NCBI GenBank assembly: GCA_947644365.1
Contig: CANRYZ010000005.1
Span: forward strand, 1 to 53,356
Source of the DNA: an uncultured Oscillibacter sp.
Lineage (GTDB): Bacteria; Bacillota; Clostridia; Oscillospirales; Oscillospiraceae
Length of the DNA stretch: 53,356 nucleotides
Direction: 5' to 3'
Within the stretch, counting starts at the first letter, position 1. Every line of letters starts with the position of its first letter. Below are positions 41,811 to 49,915 of this stretch, piece after piece. The notes beneath the pieces were generated by a model, which saw only the letters and a list, made by a program, of their open reading frames with translations, had not been told where the DNA came from and did not search any database. Position numbers and translations under genes: made by a program.

Positions 41811-43226
41811 TCAATTTAAAATGCCGTGCTGGACGGCCCAGCAGTAGGTGTTGTAGGTGGAGAACAGGTCCCCCGCGGCGGAGCGGACCTTCTCCTCCGC
41901 CTCCCGCAGGTCGTCCTCCGCCGTCAGCAGCGCGTTGCGGGAGATCGTGCCCTGCTGGTATTTCAGCTCCGAGGCGGCGTAGGCCGACTGCTCACAGGCC
42001 AGGGAGACCCTGGCGGCCTCCCAGATCTGGCGGCAGTCCCCCACCTGAGCGTAGAGGGTGCGGAATTTCAGCTCGTAGTTCTGCACGGTGTTGTTGTATG
42101 TATACTGGGCCGCCTGCCAGGTGCGCTTGACGTTGCGGAATTCCATGCGCGTCTCGTCGTAGGCCCAGTTGTCGGCGTCCTCCTTGTACTGGTCCCGGGC
42201 GTCCTCCAGGGTCTTCTCCGCGTCGTAGAGCTCGTAGCTCCTCTCCTTGGCGGAGGCCAGGTCCCGCTCCAGGTCCATGGCCGAGAGCTGTTCCTCCGCC
42301 GCCTCCGGCAGGGGGGCCAGAGCGATCTCTCCGGTCTGCTCCGCGCCGATGAGCATCTCCAGCTGGAGCTTGTAATTTTTCACGTTCATCGCCAGGGTGG
42401 CCAGGCCGCTCTCCAGGGCGGTCCGCCCGGCCCTCACCTCCGCCAGCTGCATGGCGGAGATCTGGCCCAGCTGATAGCGGAGCTCCATCTCCTCCACGGT
42501 GCGGTCCAGGCCCTCCAGCTGCCGCCGGAGCCCGGCCTCCTGAATCTCCATGGCCGTCAGGGCCGCGTACAGCGACTCTCCCGCCATCACGATCTGGTCC
42601 TGGAGGTTGTTCAGCTGCCGGATCACGTCGGCGTTGTCCTTCTGCATGTCGTCCTCTTTGATGGCCTCAAACTGATCCCGCACGGCGTCATAGGCCCGGT
42701 CCAGCTGATTGTAGGTGGTGTGGTACTCGTAATCGCTGTACTCCACCCCCGGCACACCCTGCGCCGCCAGGGATTTCAGCGCTCCGCTTCCCCGGACAAA
42801 GGCCCACTGGGCCTGGGCGATGTCATTGAGCTGGCGCCGCAGCTGATCGTAGAGCTTGTCGTAGTCGATGTCCTCAATGGTCAGCACGCTCTGCTCCAGG
42901 GCCAGGAGCTGGAGGTTGTTCTCCCGCATCCGGCGCTCCACGTTGGCAAAGCTCACCTCTCCCACGGGGTCCGGCTGGATGGTCACATTCTCCGCCAGAT
43001 CCGGCCCGGCCGGGGAGGGGGCCTCCGGCTCCGGCGGCGCGGTCTCCTCCGTCTCCTCCGGGCCGGGCGTTTCCGCCTCCGGCGGCTCCTCTGCCTGGGC
43101 GGTTCCCGCCGGCTCCGCCGCCGCGCCCTCAGCCGGGGCTCCGCGCTCCTCCGCCAGGGCGGATACGGCGCACACCGACGCCAGCATCGCCAGCGCCAGC
43201 AGCAGGGCAATCAGTCTCTGTCTCAT
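41811..43226 (-). CDS. TolC family protein
   Basis: A 471-residue secreted protein. A Sec signal peptide (IALLLALAMLASVCAVSALA) is followed by an acidic, Pro/Glu-rich low-complexity stretch to about residue 75, then long amphipathic helices with TolC-like repeats: VERRMRENNLQLLALEQSV, and the internally repeated ELRYQLGQISAMQLAEVRAGRTALESG and ELKYQQGTISRNALLTAEDDLREAEEKV. This is the outer-membrane-factor fold, here in an apparently monoderm cell. The protein presumably forms a channel or sleeve across the peptidoglycan, or acts as a periplasm-like partner. First structural gene of the efflux operon, 13 bp after the TetR gene. Confidence 0.88.
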   Translation of the reverse strand: MRQRLIALLLALAMLASVCAVSALAEERGAPAEGAAAEPAGTAQAEEPPEAETPGPEETEETAPPEPEAPSPAGPDLAENVTIQPDPVGEVSFANVERRMRENNLQLLALEQSVLTIEDIDYDKLYDQLRRQLNDIAQAQWAFVRGSGALKSLAAQGVPGVEYSDYEYHTTYNQLDRAYDAVRDQFEAIKEDDMQKDNADVIRQLNNLQDQIVMAGESLYAALTAMEIQEAGLRRQLEGLDRTVEEMELRYQLGQISAMQLAEVRAGRTALESGLATLAMNVKNYKLQLEMLIGAEQTGEIALAPLPEAAEEQLSAMDLERDLASAKERSYELYDAEKTLEDARDQYKEDADNWAYDETRMEFRNVKRTWQAAQYTYNNTVQNYELKFRTLYAQVGDCRQIWEAARVSLACEQSAYAASELKYQQGTISRNALLTAEDDLREAEEKVRSAAGDLFSTYNTYCWAVQHGILN

Positions 43227-43239
43227 GAGTTCCTCCTTT

Positions 43240-43872
43240 TTATGTATCCGACAGGTTGGCCCGGCAGCTCCCCAGGCACCCGTACTTGATGATGTCCAGC
43301 TGGGCCTCCAGCTCTCCCCGGATCTCCGCGGTCCTCTCCGGCCGGAGCAGGAAATCCATAAGGGACCGCCCCAGCACGCCCAGAGTCATCAGAAACACCG
43401 TGCGCACATATTCCGGGTCCTGCCGGGCCAGGCTGGTCACACGGATCTTCTCCAGCAGCTCCGGCGGCATCTCCTCCTGGAGCTTGTCGGAGAGCAGCAT
43501 CTGAAGATCGATGCCCGGGTTGATCTTCAACAGCCGGAAGCACCGGTCCAGCATAGGCGGGTGCCCCCGGTCCCAGCTGGTAATGCCGTCGTACAGGGCC
43601 AGCTGCACCTGAAAGATATCCCCGTCCGTTTGGTCCAGCAGCTCCCTCAAAATCTGAACCACGTGGGCCTGAACGTCCTCCAGCAGGTAGGCGAACAGGT
43701 CCTCCTTATCCGTGAAATACTGGTAGAAGCTGCCCCGGGGGATGCCGGCGTGCCGGACGATCTGGTTGATGGAGGCGTCGGCGAATTTCACCCTGGTAAA
43801 TTCGCCCCAGGCCGCTTCCAGGAAGCGGCCCCGCTTCTCCTCCGGCAGCCGGAGGAACGTCTCTGTACACAT
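43240..43872 (-). CDS. TetR/AcrR family regulator of the efflux operon
   Basis: A 210-residue repressor. The N-terminal HTH (EFTRVKFADASINQIVRHAGIPRGSFYQYFTDKEDLF, residues about 20-56) is typical; the C-terminal helices would bind an inducer, perhaps an exported compound. The start is the ATG at 43872 with GGAGGGGG upstream; a longer open frame runs into the promoter. The gene is first in its operon, with TolC-like, adaptor and pump genes downstream. Two palindromes lie at the transcription start, indicating autorepression of the whole operon. Confidence 0.92.
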   Translation of the reverse strand: MCTETFLRLPEEKRGRFLEAAWGEFTRVKFADASINQIVRHAGIPRGSFYQYFTDKEDLFAYLLEDVQAHVVQILRELLDQTDGDIFQVQLALYDGITSWDRGHPPMLDRCFRLLKINPGIDLQMLLSDKLQEEMPPELLEKIRVTSLARQDPEYVRTVFLMTLGVLGRSLMDFLLRPERTAEIRGELEAQLDIIKYGCLGSCRANLSDT

Positions 43873-43893
43873 ATGCCCCCTCCTCTCCAAAAA

Positions 43894-43925
43894 TGACACT
43901 TTGTCATTTTGTGACACATTGTCAC
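43894..43925. promoter_or_regulatory. tandem palindromic operators of the efflux TetR
   Basis: TGACA-CTT-TGTCA (43894-43906) and GTGACA-CAT-TGTCAC (43911-43925) share the half-site TGACA with 3-bp spacers. They lie just downstream of the -10 box, so a bound dimer pair would block initiation. Confidence 0.75.
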
Positions 43926-43927
43926 TG

Positions 43928-43956
43928 ATTATACACGGGGACCCGGGACCTGTCAA
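43928..43956 (-). promoter_or_regulatory. consensus promoter of the TetR-efflux operon
   Basis: On minus: perfect TTGACA (43951-43956), 17 bp spacer, perfect TATAAT (43928-43933). Such a strong promoter fits an operon held down by repression. Confidence 0.85.
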
Positions 43957-44002
43957 TCCCCTATCCGGCCGGGGGTGTTAAAATTCTGTGAATTTGGAGC
44001 CC

Positions 44003-44039
44003 AAAAGACCACCCTGCCGGAGCCCCGGCGGGGTGGTCT
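44003..44039 (-). terminator. terminator of the HAD-zincin operon
   Basis: Stem AGACCACCC / GGGTGGTCT with an inner GCCGGGG-type pairing (44006-44039), followed on minus by TTTTGGG. Confidence 0.75.
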
Positions 44040-44051
44040 GCAATGGAGTTG

Positions 44052-44438
44052 TTATTGTCCTGGAAAATACTCCTGCCGCCAGGCCTCCAGCTCCTCCGCG
44101 TCCCGGTCGTCCAGGGCGTGGAGACCGCCCCGGGCCTCCATGTGGTGCGTCAGCTCATGGGAGAGGGTGGCGCGCAGCTCCTCCTCCCAGGTCCCGCGAT
44201 CCCAGTCCTCCCGCGCCGCCAGGGCGGCAAAGGAGCCGTAGTACAGATTGATGTACCGCCCCAGCAGGTCGTCGCAATACTCCCCCAGGACATACATCTC
44301 CCCCGGCGGAAACTCCGGGTCCGGCACGGCCTCCTCCAGCAGGTTTATCCCGCCGTTGAGACCGTCAAAGAGCGCCTGCGGGAACCCCTCCGCCATGGCG
44401 TCCAGCAGCTCCCCGGCCCGGTCGAAGCTCAGGACCAC
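44052..44438 (-). CDS. small zincin-like metallopeptidase family protein
   Basis: A 128-residue soluble protein. The motif [15 protein letters not shown] near residue 93 is a HExxH zinc site with a third ligand region after it; short length and the LPxxxxxGxNLLEE-like N-terminal part match the minimal metalloprotease (zincin_1) family. Members are thought to be soluble peptidases with no known substrate. The GTG start at 44438 overlaps the HAD gene end by 10 bp, so translation is coupled. Function beyond possible peptidase activity is unknown. Confidence 0.82.
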   Translation of the reverse strand: MVLSFDRAGELLDAMAEGFPQALFDGLNGGINLLEEAVPDPEFPPGEMYVLGEYCDDLLGRYINLYYGSFAALAAREDWDRGTWEEELRATLSHELTHHMEARGGLHALDDRDAEELEAWRQEYFPGQ

Positions 44439-45091
44439 GCGGCGCGCAGGAGCACCTGCTCCAGCTCCTCCACGGTGTCCGCCAGGAAGTCCGCCCCGGC
44501 CTCCTCCAGGGACGCCCGGGACCGGAAACCCCAGGTGACGCCGCAGGCCCTGGACCCGGCGTTATGGCCTGTTTGGATGTCCACGCTGCTGTCCCCCACA
44601 AAGACGGCCTCCGCGGGGTCCGCCTCCAGCTCCGCCAAAATGGCCCGGGCGGCGGCAGCGTCCGGCTTCACCGGCACGTCCGGCAGCTTGCCCCGCACCA
44701 GCCGGAACACGCCGGGGAAGAAGTGCTCCACGATCTCCCGGCTGAACTCGTCGGCCTTGTTAGAGTACACCGCCATCTGCACCCCGGCGGCCCCCAGCCG
44801 CTCCAGCAGCTCCGGAACGCCAGCGTAGGGGGCGGTCTGATCCATGTTGTGGGCGCCGTAATAGCTGGTGAACTGGGACAGGGCGCTGGCGATCAGCAGG
44901 GGGCTGCGGCAGGTCTCCGGGGTGAATTGGGAGACGAGATTGGGGATGCCGTGGCCCACCATGGCCTTAAACCGCTCCACGGTGTGTTCCGGCCAGCCGT
45001 GCTGGCGGCAGACCCAGTTTCCGGCGGCGGCCAGGTCCTCAATGGTGTCCAGGATGGTCCCATCCAGATCAAAGATCACAGTGCGAGCCAT
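44429..45091 (-). CDS. HAD family hydrolase (phosphoglycolate phosphatase-like)
   Basis: A 220-residue HAD phosphatase. Motif [13 protein letters not shown] (residues 4-15), motif II VYSNKAD near 106, motif III Lys in [17 protein letters not shown] near 143, and motif [15 protein letters not shown] near 165 are all present, with a helical cap between motifs I and II. It resembles Gph, but the substrate cannot be assigned. The start is the ATG at 45091; a GTG four codons upstream lies within the TGAGG ribosome binding site. It is co-transcribed with the small zincin. Confidence 0.92.
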   Translation of the reverse strand: MARTVIFDLDGTILDTIEDLAAAGNWVCRQHGWPEHTVERFKAMVGHGIPNLVSQFTPETCRSPLLIASALSQFTSYYGAHNMDQTAPYAGVPELLERLGAAGVQMAVYSNKADEFSREIVEHFFPGVFRLVRGKLPDVPVKPDAAAARAILAELEADPAEAVFVGDSSVDIQTGHNAGSRACGVTWGFRSRASLEEAGADFLADTVEELEQVLLRAAWS

Positions 45092-45165
45092 AAAACGCCT
45101 CACTTTTCATTCGTAGTCATCCTATTTTACCAACAGATGTGTGATAAGACAATTGACAAGAAGCC

Positions 45166-45195
45166 AAAAGGCGCGGCTTTCGCCGCGCCTTTTTC
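45166..45195 (-). terminator. bidirectional terminator between TetR and HAD genes
   Basis: Stem AAAAGGCGCGGC / GCCGCGCCTTTT with a TTTC loop; T-runs on both strands. On minus it ends the 204-residue TetR gene. Confidence 0.85.
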
Positions 45196-45224
45196 ATACA
45201 ATTTCCACGCAAACTCCGGGAAAT

Positions 45225-45839
45225 TCAGCCAGCGCCCCCCTGAAAAAAGCATTTCACGGCGTATGCCGCGGTTTTCCGCCCGCTCTCCTGGAGATCATAC
45301 GCGCCGCCGGAGAAGCACCACGTGGCCATCACGCCCCGGACGACGCTCTCCAGATAGGAGAAGGCCTCCTCCCGACCGAAGCCCTCCGGCAGGAGGGGCG
45401 CCGCCTCCTCCAGCAGCTCCCAGAGGACGTCCGAAAAGGGCCGCCGCCGGAAGTGCTCCGACAGCCCCGGGCGGCAGGCCGACAGGTTCATGGCGTAGGC
45501 CAGACACGTCAGCTCGTACCCGGCATAGGCCGCGAAGTCCAGCTGCACGCAGAGGAACGCCTGGATGCGCTCCACCACCCCCAGATCCGGGCGCTCCTCC
45601 AGGCGGGCCTCATAGGCCTCCCGAACATAGCGGTCCATATCGGAGTAGTAGCTCTCCCGGACAATGTCCTCCTTCGCCCGGTAGTGGACGTAAAAGGACC
45701 CCTTGGCGATCCCCGCCGCCTGGCAGATCTGGCTGACCGTCACCTGGTCGTAGCCCTGGGCCTTGATCAGCGACACCGCCGTGTCGAAAATTTTGGCCTT
45801 GGTCTGCAGGGCCCGCGCCTGCCGTGTCTCCCGTCCCAT
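45225..45839 (-). CDS. TetR/AcrR family regulator
   Basis: A 204-residue regulator with the HTH at residues about 12-58 (AKIFDTAVSLIKAQGYDQVTVSQICQAAGIAKGSFYVHYRAKEDI). The C-terminal domain is helical with Cys and aromatic residues. The ATG follows AAAGGAGGCGGCCC. It is divergent from the YciI gene and shares a palindromic operator with it, so it probably represses that gene and itself. Confidence 0.92.
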   Translation of the reverse strand: MGRETRQARALQTKAKIFDTAVSLIKAQGYDQVTVSQICQAAGIAKGSFYVHYRAKEDIVRESYYSDMDRYVREAYEARLEERPDLGVVERIQAFLCVQLDFAAYAGYELTCLAYAMNLSACRPGLSEHFRRRPFSDVLWELLEEAAPLLPEGFGREEAFSYLESVVRGVMATWCFSGGAYDLQESGRKTAAYAVKCFFQGGAG

Positions 45840-45862
45840 GGGCCGCCTCCTTTGAAATATTC

Positions 45863-45891
45863 TTGACTGCGCGGCTCCCCGGCAGTATAAT
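45863..45891 (+). promoter_or_regulatory. promoter of the YciI gene
   Basis: TTGACT (45863-45868), 17 bp spacer, perfect TATAAT (45886-45891). Confidence 0.8.
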
Positions 45892-45916
45892 GACCGCAGT
45901 CACTGACCTCGGTCAT
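45890..45916. promoter_or_regulatory. 27-bp palindromic operator for the TetR regulator
   Basis: Outer arms ATGACCG / CGGTCAT with an inner GTCA..TGAC half-site pair centred on CACTG. It begins at the last bases of the -10 box, so binding would block transcription of the YciI gene. Confidence 0.7.
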
Positions 45917-45938
45917 AAATATGAGAGGAGCAAACGCC

Positions 45939-46232
45939 ATGTTTCTGTTCGATCTGACCTATCAAACGCCCCTGTCCCAGGTGGACGATCTTCTCCCCGC
46001 CCACATCGCCTATCTGGAGCGCCACTACCGGTCCGGCCGCTTTCTCTGCTCCGGCAGGAAGGTGCCCCGGACCGGCGGTGTCATTCTCTGCCGGGCGTCC
46101 ACGCCGGAGGAGGCCCAAACCATCCTGGAGGAGGACCCGTTTTACACCGCTGGAATCGCCTCGTACAAGGTCACGGAGTTCCTGCCCTCCAAGTACCACG
46201 CCGCCCTGGCCCCTCTCCTGGAGAACGGCTGA
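45939..46232 (+). CDS. YciI family protein
   Basis: A 97-residue dimeric alpha/beta-barrel (ferredoxin-like) protein. The pattern LFDLTYQTPLSQVDDLLPAHIAYLERHYRSGRFLCSGRKVPRTGGVILCRASTPEEAQTILEEDPFYTAGIA matches YciI, including the His-Asp type active-site region. Members are small enzymes or stress proteins of mostly unknown role. The start is the ATG at 45939 with AGAGGAG 8 nt upstream; six upstream codons are open but belong to the leader. Controlled by the divergent TetR. Confidence 0.88.
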   Translation: MFLFDLTYQTPLSQVDDLLPAHIAYLERHYRSGRFLCSGRKVPRTGGVILCRASTPEEAQTILEEDPFYTAGIASYKVTEFLPSKYHAALAPLLENG

Positions 46233-46271
46233 GCGGCGCTCCGCCGCGCCCTCCCGGCGGGACCGCCCCTT

Positions 46272-47093
46272 TTACGGAAGGGGCCGCTCCTCGGCCCCCG
46301 CAGCGGTCAGCAGGACCGAGCCGGCAAACCCCGCCGCCCGGGCCAGCTCCGCCGCCTGACCGTAGCCATAGACGATGGCGGAGGCGCTGTGGGCGTCGGC
46401 GGTGAGGATGATCCTTCCGCCCATGCGCCGCCACTCCTCCAGCAGGAACAGCGCCGGATAGGGGACCGTCCGGTACCCCCGGGACATGGCACCGGTGTTG
46501 ATCTCCAGTAGCGTCACGGCGGGGTCCGCGGCGTGGAGGGCCTCCAGGGCCGCGGCGCGGTACCGGGGGGACGCCTGGTCAAAGAGGGGCGTTCCCTCGT
46601 TGAATTTGGTGATGAGATCAATGTGGCCCAGAATGGCGGGCCCCATGGCCGCCATGCGGCACACCTCCCGATAGTACGCCTCCGCCATGGCCAGGCCGTC
46701 GCCGCCGAAGGCGGTCTCACAGCACCCGGCCAGGGTCTCCGCGTCCCAGTCCACGGTGTGCCAGCGGCCGTCGGGCCCTCTGAGCCGGTGGGCGCTGCCG
46801 ATCCAGTAGTCGAAGCCCTCCGCCGTCACGTCGGCGCAGTTGTCCAGCTCAATGCCCAGCAGCACGTCCATGCGGCCCCGGTACTCCTCCCGCAGGCGCA
46901 GGACCTCCGCCCGGTAGGCGGTCATGTCCGCGGGCAGGACGCAGCCCTGGTCCTCCGGCAGGGGGGTGTGGCTGTGTCCCGAGGCCCCGAAGGACGCCGC
47001 CCCGGCCTCGAAGGCCGCCCGGGCCATCTCCGCCAGGGTGTTTTTCCCGTCGCACATGGAGGAGTGGGTGTGGACGGAGCAGAAATTCCTCAT
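46272..47093 (-). CDS. PHP-type histidinol-phosphatase
   Basis: A 273-residue PHP-domain phosphatase (HisK/HisJ type), performing the histidinol phosphate to histidinol step. Metal ligands: [12 protein letters not shown] (His8, His10), [10 protein letters not shown] near residue 40, GIELDN near 83, GHIDLI near 170 and TADAHSA near 238. It takes the place of the HisB N-terminal phosphatase, which is missing here. The ATG at 47093 overlaps the hisIE stop in an ATGA, so it is the translationally coupled last gene of the his operon. Confidence 0.9.
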   Translation of the reverse strand: MRNFCSVHTHSSMCDGKNTLAEMARAAFEAGAASFGASGHSHTPLPEDQGCVLPADMTAYRAEVLRLREEYRGRMDVLLGIELDNCADVTAEGFDYWIGSAHRLRGPDGRWHTVDWDAETLAGCCETAFGGDGLAMAEAYYREVCRMAAMGPAILGHIDLITKFNEGTPLFDQASPRYRAAALEALHAADPAVTLLEINTGAMSRGYRTVPYPALFLLEEWRRMGGRIILTADAHSASAIVYGYGQAAELARAAGFAGSVLLTAAGAEERPLP

Positions 47094-47734
47094 TGCATCC
47101 GCTCCTGCTTTACCTTGTGGTCCACCACGTGGCGCCGCTCCAGCTCCCGGGTGACGTCCTCCACGGTGATGCCCATCTGCACCATGAGGACCATGACGTG
47201 GTAGCACAGGTCCGCGATCTCGTAGACGGTCTCCGCGCGGTCCTCCTTGCGGCCGCCGATGATGACCTCGGTGCACTCCTCGCCCACCTTTTTCAAAATC
47301 TTGTCCAGACCCTTCTCGAAGAGGTAGGTGGTGTAACTGCCCTCCACGGGGCTGGTCTTTCGCCCCTGGATCAGGCGGTAGAGCCCCTCGTAGCTGAACT
47401 GCTTCAATTCCTCGGAGAGATAGAGCTCATTGAAAAAACAGCTCTCCGCGCCGGTGTGGCAGGCGGGGCCGTCCTTCACCACCTCCACCACCAGGGCGTC
47501 GCCGTCGCAGTCGGCGGTGATGGAGACCACGTGCTGGCGGCTGCCGCTGGTCTCCCCCTTGCGCCAGAGCTCCTGCCGGCTGCGGCTCCAGAAGCAGGTG
47601 CGGCGCTCGTCAATGGTGATGGCCAGGCTCTCGGCGTTCATATAGGCCAGCGTCAGGACTTCTTTTGTATAGTGGTCCTGCACAATCGCAGGGATGAGGC
47701 CTTTTTCATCGAATTTTAATTCCTTGATTTCCAT
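47090..47734 (-). CDS. hisI: bifunctional phosphoribosyl-AMP cyclohydrolase / phosphoribosyl-ATP pyrophosphatase
   Basis: A 214-residue HisIE fusion for steps 2 and 3 of histidine synthesis. The HisI part (residues 1-105) has [42 protein letters not shown] and the metal-binding [21 protein letters not shown]; the HisE part (115-214) has [28 protein letters not shown] and [11 protein letters not shown]. The start is the ATG at 47734 with AAGGAGC 7 nt upstream. An open extension to 47932 reads into the repeat element and is not protein sequence. It is separated from hisF by 697 bp filled with the structured element. Confidence 0.95.
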   Translation of the reverse strand: MEIKELKFDEKGLIPAIVQDHYTKEVLTLAYMNAESLAITIDERRTCFWSRSRQELWRKGETSGSRQHVVSITADCDGDALVVEVVKDGPACHTGAESCFFNELYLSEELKQFSYEGLYRLIQGRKTSPVEGSYTTYLFEKGLDKILKKVGEECTEVIIGGRKEDRAETVYEIADLCYHVMVLMVQMGITVEDVTRELERRHVVDHKVKQERMQ

Positions 47735-47751
47735 AGATGCTGCTCCTTCTG

Positions 47752-47770
47752 GTCCCCCTGACAGGGGGAC
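47752..47770. repeat. hairpin at the hisIE-proximal edge of the element
   Basis: GTCCCCC-TGACA-GGGGGAC, a perfect 7-bp stem about 18 bp upstream of the hisIE start. It may be part of the element or a separate leader structure. Confidence 0.55.
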
Positions 47771-47789
47771 GGGGATTGTACTCGCCCTT

Positions 47790-47908
47790 GCGGGCGGGGC
47801 GGAATTCAGCCATGTCGATGGCTGGTCCAGATGCACCCCCCATTTTCTCTTTTCGCCGCGCCGAAAAGAGAAAACGGGCCGTGCACGGTCCAAAAGAGAA
47901 AAGGGCGC
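47790..47908. repeat. left terminal inverted repeat of element copy 1
   Basis: Pairs with 48288-48410 over most of its length; the outer 45 bp differ only at a few positions, with small length differences in the TCTCTTTTC stem. Confidence 0.8.
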
Positions 47909-47986
47909 TTTTGGCACTCGCGGGAGCCTCACGCTTCGATGGAAGGGCGCTCAGGAAATTTGATGGTTAGACGCATAGACGTTCTT

Positions 47987-48101
47987 CTCTTCCCGCGCTT
48001 CGCGCCTAGTCCCCACCGTGCGGGGAAGAGAGTTTGTCTACCGGCGGTAGGACGGCGAGCCCGCCCAAACGTGCCGGGCCAGGCGCGAAGCGCGGGAAGA
48101 G
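47987..48101. repeat. core long-range stem of element copy 1
   Basis: Arms 47987-48006 and 48082-48101 are perfect 20-bp complements (CTCTTCCCGCGC..). The 75-nt interior holds CCCC/GGGG, CTACC-GGC-GGTAG-type and GGCG/CGCC small hairpins. Confidence 0.8.
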
Positions 48102-48251
48102 GCGCTAGGGACGATGCGTCAAAGATGCAAAACAACCTCGGGGGCACTCGCAGATGCGGCAGAGCGCCCCATCGAGGTACGCTGTCAGACGCAGCCGGCA
48201 GAAGGCTACCAGGGTCCTATGGGCACCGGTTCAGGCCAGCCCCCGTACTTT

Positions 48252-48287
48252 GGGCACAATTTGACCCTCGCGGTCAAATTCGTGCCC
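48252..48287. repeat. distal core hairpin of element copy 1
   Basis: GGGCAC..TTTGACC pairs with GGTCAAA..GTGCCC around a CTCGC-type loop, directly inside the right terminal repeat. The window ends in the same hairpin of copy 2. Confidence 0.75.
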
Positions 48288-48410
48288 GGCGCCTCTCTTT
48301 TCTCTTTGGACCGTGCACGGCCCGTTTCTCTTTTCTCTGGCAAGACAGAGAAAAGAGAAATGGGGGGTGCATCTGCCCAGCCATCGACATGGCTGAATCC
48401 CGCCCCCGCG
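48288..48410. repeat. right terminal inverted repeat of element copy 1
   Basis: Reverse complement of 47790-47908. It ends about 20 bp from the hisF stop codon. Confidence 0.8.
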
Positions 48411-48431
48411 GCGCCAGCCGCGCCCACCATC

Positions 48432-49187
48432 TCACACCCGCACGGGCACCCCCATATCCCTCAAATACGCCTTCAAGGCAGAGATTTCCACCTGCCGGGT
48501 ATGGAAAATTGAAGCCGCCAGCCCGGCGTCCACCCCAGGATGAGTGAAGAGCTCCGCAAAATCCTCCATCCTCCCGGCCCCGCCGCTGGCGATAATGGGC
48601 ACGTTCACCCGGCTGGCCAGCTCGTCCAGCATCTCCAGGTCGAAGCCCCGCTTCACCCCGTCGGTGTCGATGGAGTTCAGCACGATCTCCCCGGCCCCGG
48701 CGGCCACGCCCTTTACGGCCCACTCCATGGCGTCGATGCCGGTGTCCTCCCGGCCGCCCTTGGCGAAGAGGCGGAATTGCCCCTCCACCCGCTTCACGTC
48801 CATGCTCAGCACCACGCACTGGTCGCCGTACTTCTTGGCCCCCGCGGCAATGAGCCCCGGGTCCGCAATGGCCCCGGAGTTGACGCTGACCTTGTCCGCG
48901 CCGCACTTGAGCACCCGGTCAAAGTCCTCCAGGGTCCGGATGCCGCCCCCCACCGTCAGGGGGATGAAGATCTCCGCGGCCACCCGGCGCAGAATGTCCG
49001 TGAACAGGTTCCGCCCCTCGGCGGAGGCGGTGATGTCGTAGAACACCAGCTCGTCGGCGCCGGATTCATTGTAGAACCGGGCCATGTCCACCGGGTCCGC
49101 CATGTCCCGGAGGCCCTGGAAATTGGTGCCCTTCACCACCCGGCCGTCCTTCACGTCCAGGCAGGGGATGATGCGCCGCGCTAACAT
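48432..49187 (-). CDS. hisF: imidazole glycerol phosphate synthase cyclase subunit
   Basis: A 251-residue TIM barrel, the cyclase half of IGP synthase; it uses ammonia from HisH to make IGP and AICAR. Catalytic Asp11 (IIPCLDVKDGRVVKG) and Asp130 (VVLSMDVKR) are both present, with GGGIRTLEDF and IASGGAGRMEDF phosphate sites. Full length. The start overlaps the hisA end by 7 bp. It is the last gene before the structured element. Confidence 0.97.
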   Translation of the reverse strand: MLARRIIPCLDVKDGRVVKGTNFQGLRDMADPVDMARFYNESGADELVFYDITASAEGRNLFTDILRRVAAEIFIPLTVGGGIRTLEDFDRVLKCGADKVSVNSGAIADPGLIAAGAKKYGDQCVVLSMDVKRVEGQFRLFAKGGREDTGIDAMEWAVKGVAAGAGEIVLNSIDTDGVKRGFDLEMLDELASRVNVPIIASGGAGRMEDFAELFTHPGVDAGLAASIFHTRQVEISALKAYLRDMGVPVRV

Positions 49188-49900
49188 GACCCCACCTCCC
49201 GGATGACGGCGCTCAGGTCCAGCCGTCCGGTGTACAGCGCCTTGCCCAGAATGGCGGCTCGGGTGCCGATGGCCTGGAGCTCCCTGAGCTCCTCGATGCT
49301 GCTGACGCCGCCGGAGGCGGTGACATCCAGCCCCCGGATCTCCGCCAGCTCCCGGTAGAGGGCCAGGTTTGTGCCGGACTCCGCGCCGTCCCGGCTGATG
49401 TCGGTGTAGATGACCGTTTGAACGCCGGCGTCACGAAGGCGGCGGCAGAAGTCCACCCCCCGCTCCCGGGAGAGCTCCTTCCACCCGTTGACGGCCACGA
49501 AGCCGTCCCGGGCGTCCACGCCCACGGCGATCTGCCCGCCGTACTTCTGGGCCATGCGGGCGGTGAAATCAAAGTCCTTCACCGCCGCGGTGCCCAGGAT
49601 GCACCGGCCCACGCCCAGGTCCAGGTACTGCCGGATGCGGTCCTCGGTTCGGATGCCGCCGCCCACCTCCATATAGAGGCCGCCCTGTTTGGCGATGGCG
49701 GCGATGGAGTCAAAATTGGCCGGGGCGCCGCCCCTGGCCCCGTCCAGGTCCACCACGTGGAGATACCGCGCCCCGGCGGCCAGGAAGGCCCCGGCCGCGG
49801 CGCAGGGGTCCTGCCCGTAGACGGTCTCTTTGTCATAATCCCCCTGGTAGAGGCGGACCACCTGTCCGCCCCGCAGGTCGATGGCGGGAAAAATCTGCAT
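49181..49900 (-). CDS. hisA: ProFAR isomerase (HisA)
   Basis: A 239-residue TIM barrel that isomerises ProFAR to PRFAR. Catalytic Asp8 (FPAIDLRGGQVVRL) and Asp129 (VGVDARDG) are conserved; EVGGGIRTEDRI and VTASGGVSSIEEL are the phosphate-binding loops. The ATG has GAGAGGAGCGG upstream. It lies 15 bp behind the oxidase-like gene and overlaps hisF by 7 bp. Confidence 0.96.
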   Translation of the reverse strand: MQIFPAIDLRGGQVVRLYQGDYDKETVYGQDPCAAAGAFLAAGARYLHVVDLDGARGGAPANFDSIAAIAKQGGLYMEVGGGIRTEDRIRQYLDLGVGRCILGTAAVKDFDFTARMAQKYGGQIAVGVDARDGFVAVNGWKELSRERGVDFCRRLRDAGVQTVIYTDISRDGAESGTNLALYRELAEIRGLDVTASGGVSSIEELRELQAIGTRAAILGKALYTGRLDLSAVIREVGSC

Positions 49901-49915
49901 GGCTCCGCTCCTCTC

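Larger units (their letters stand above)
47776..48413. mobile_element. structured repeat element, copy 1 (between hisF and hisIE)
   Basis: About 640 bp of non-coding DNA bounded by long inverted repeats (47790-47908 and 48288-48410). Within each arm: AGCCAT-GTCG-ATGGCT, a stem made of TCTCTTTTC and its complement, and GGGCCGTGCACGGTCC. The core holds a perfect 20-bp inverted repeat (47987-48006 with 48082-48101), CTACC/GGTAG, and a hairpin at 48252-48287. A second copy in the same orientation begins at 52744. No transposase or sensible protein is encoded. The element lies inside the his operon and must be transcribed with it. Confidence 0.8.
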
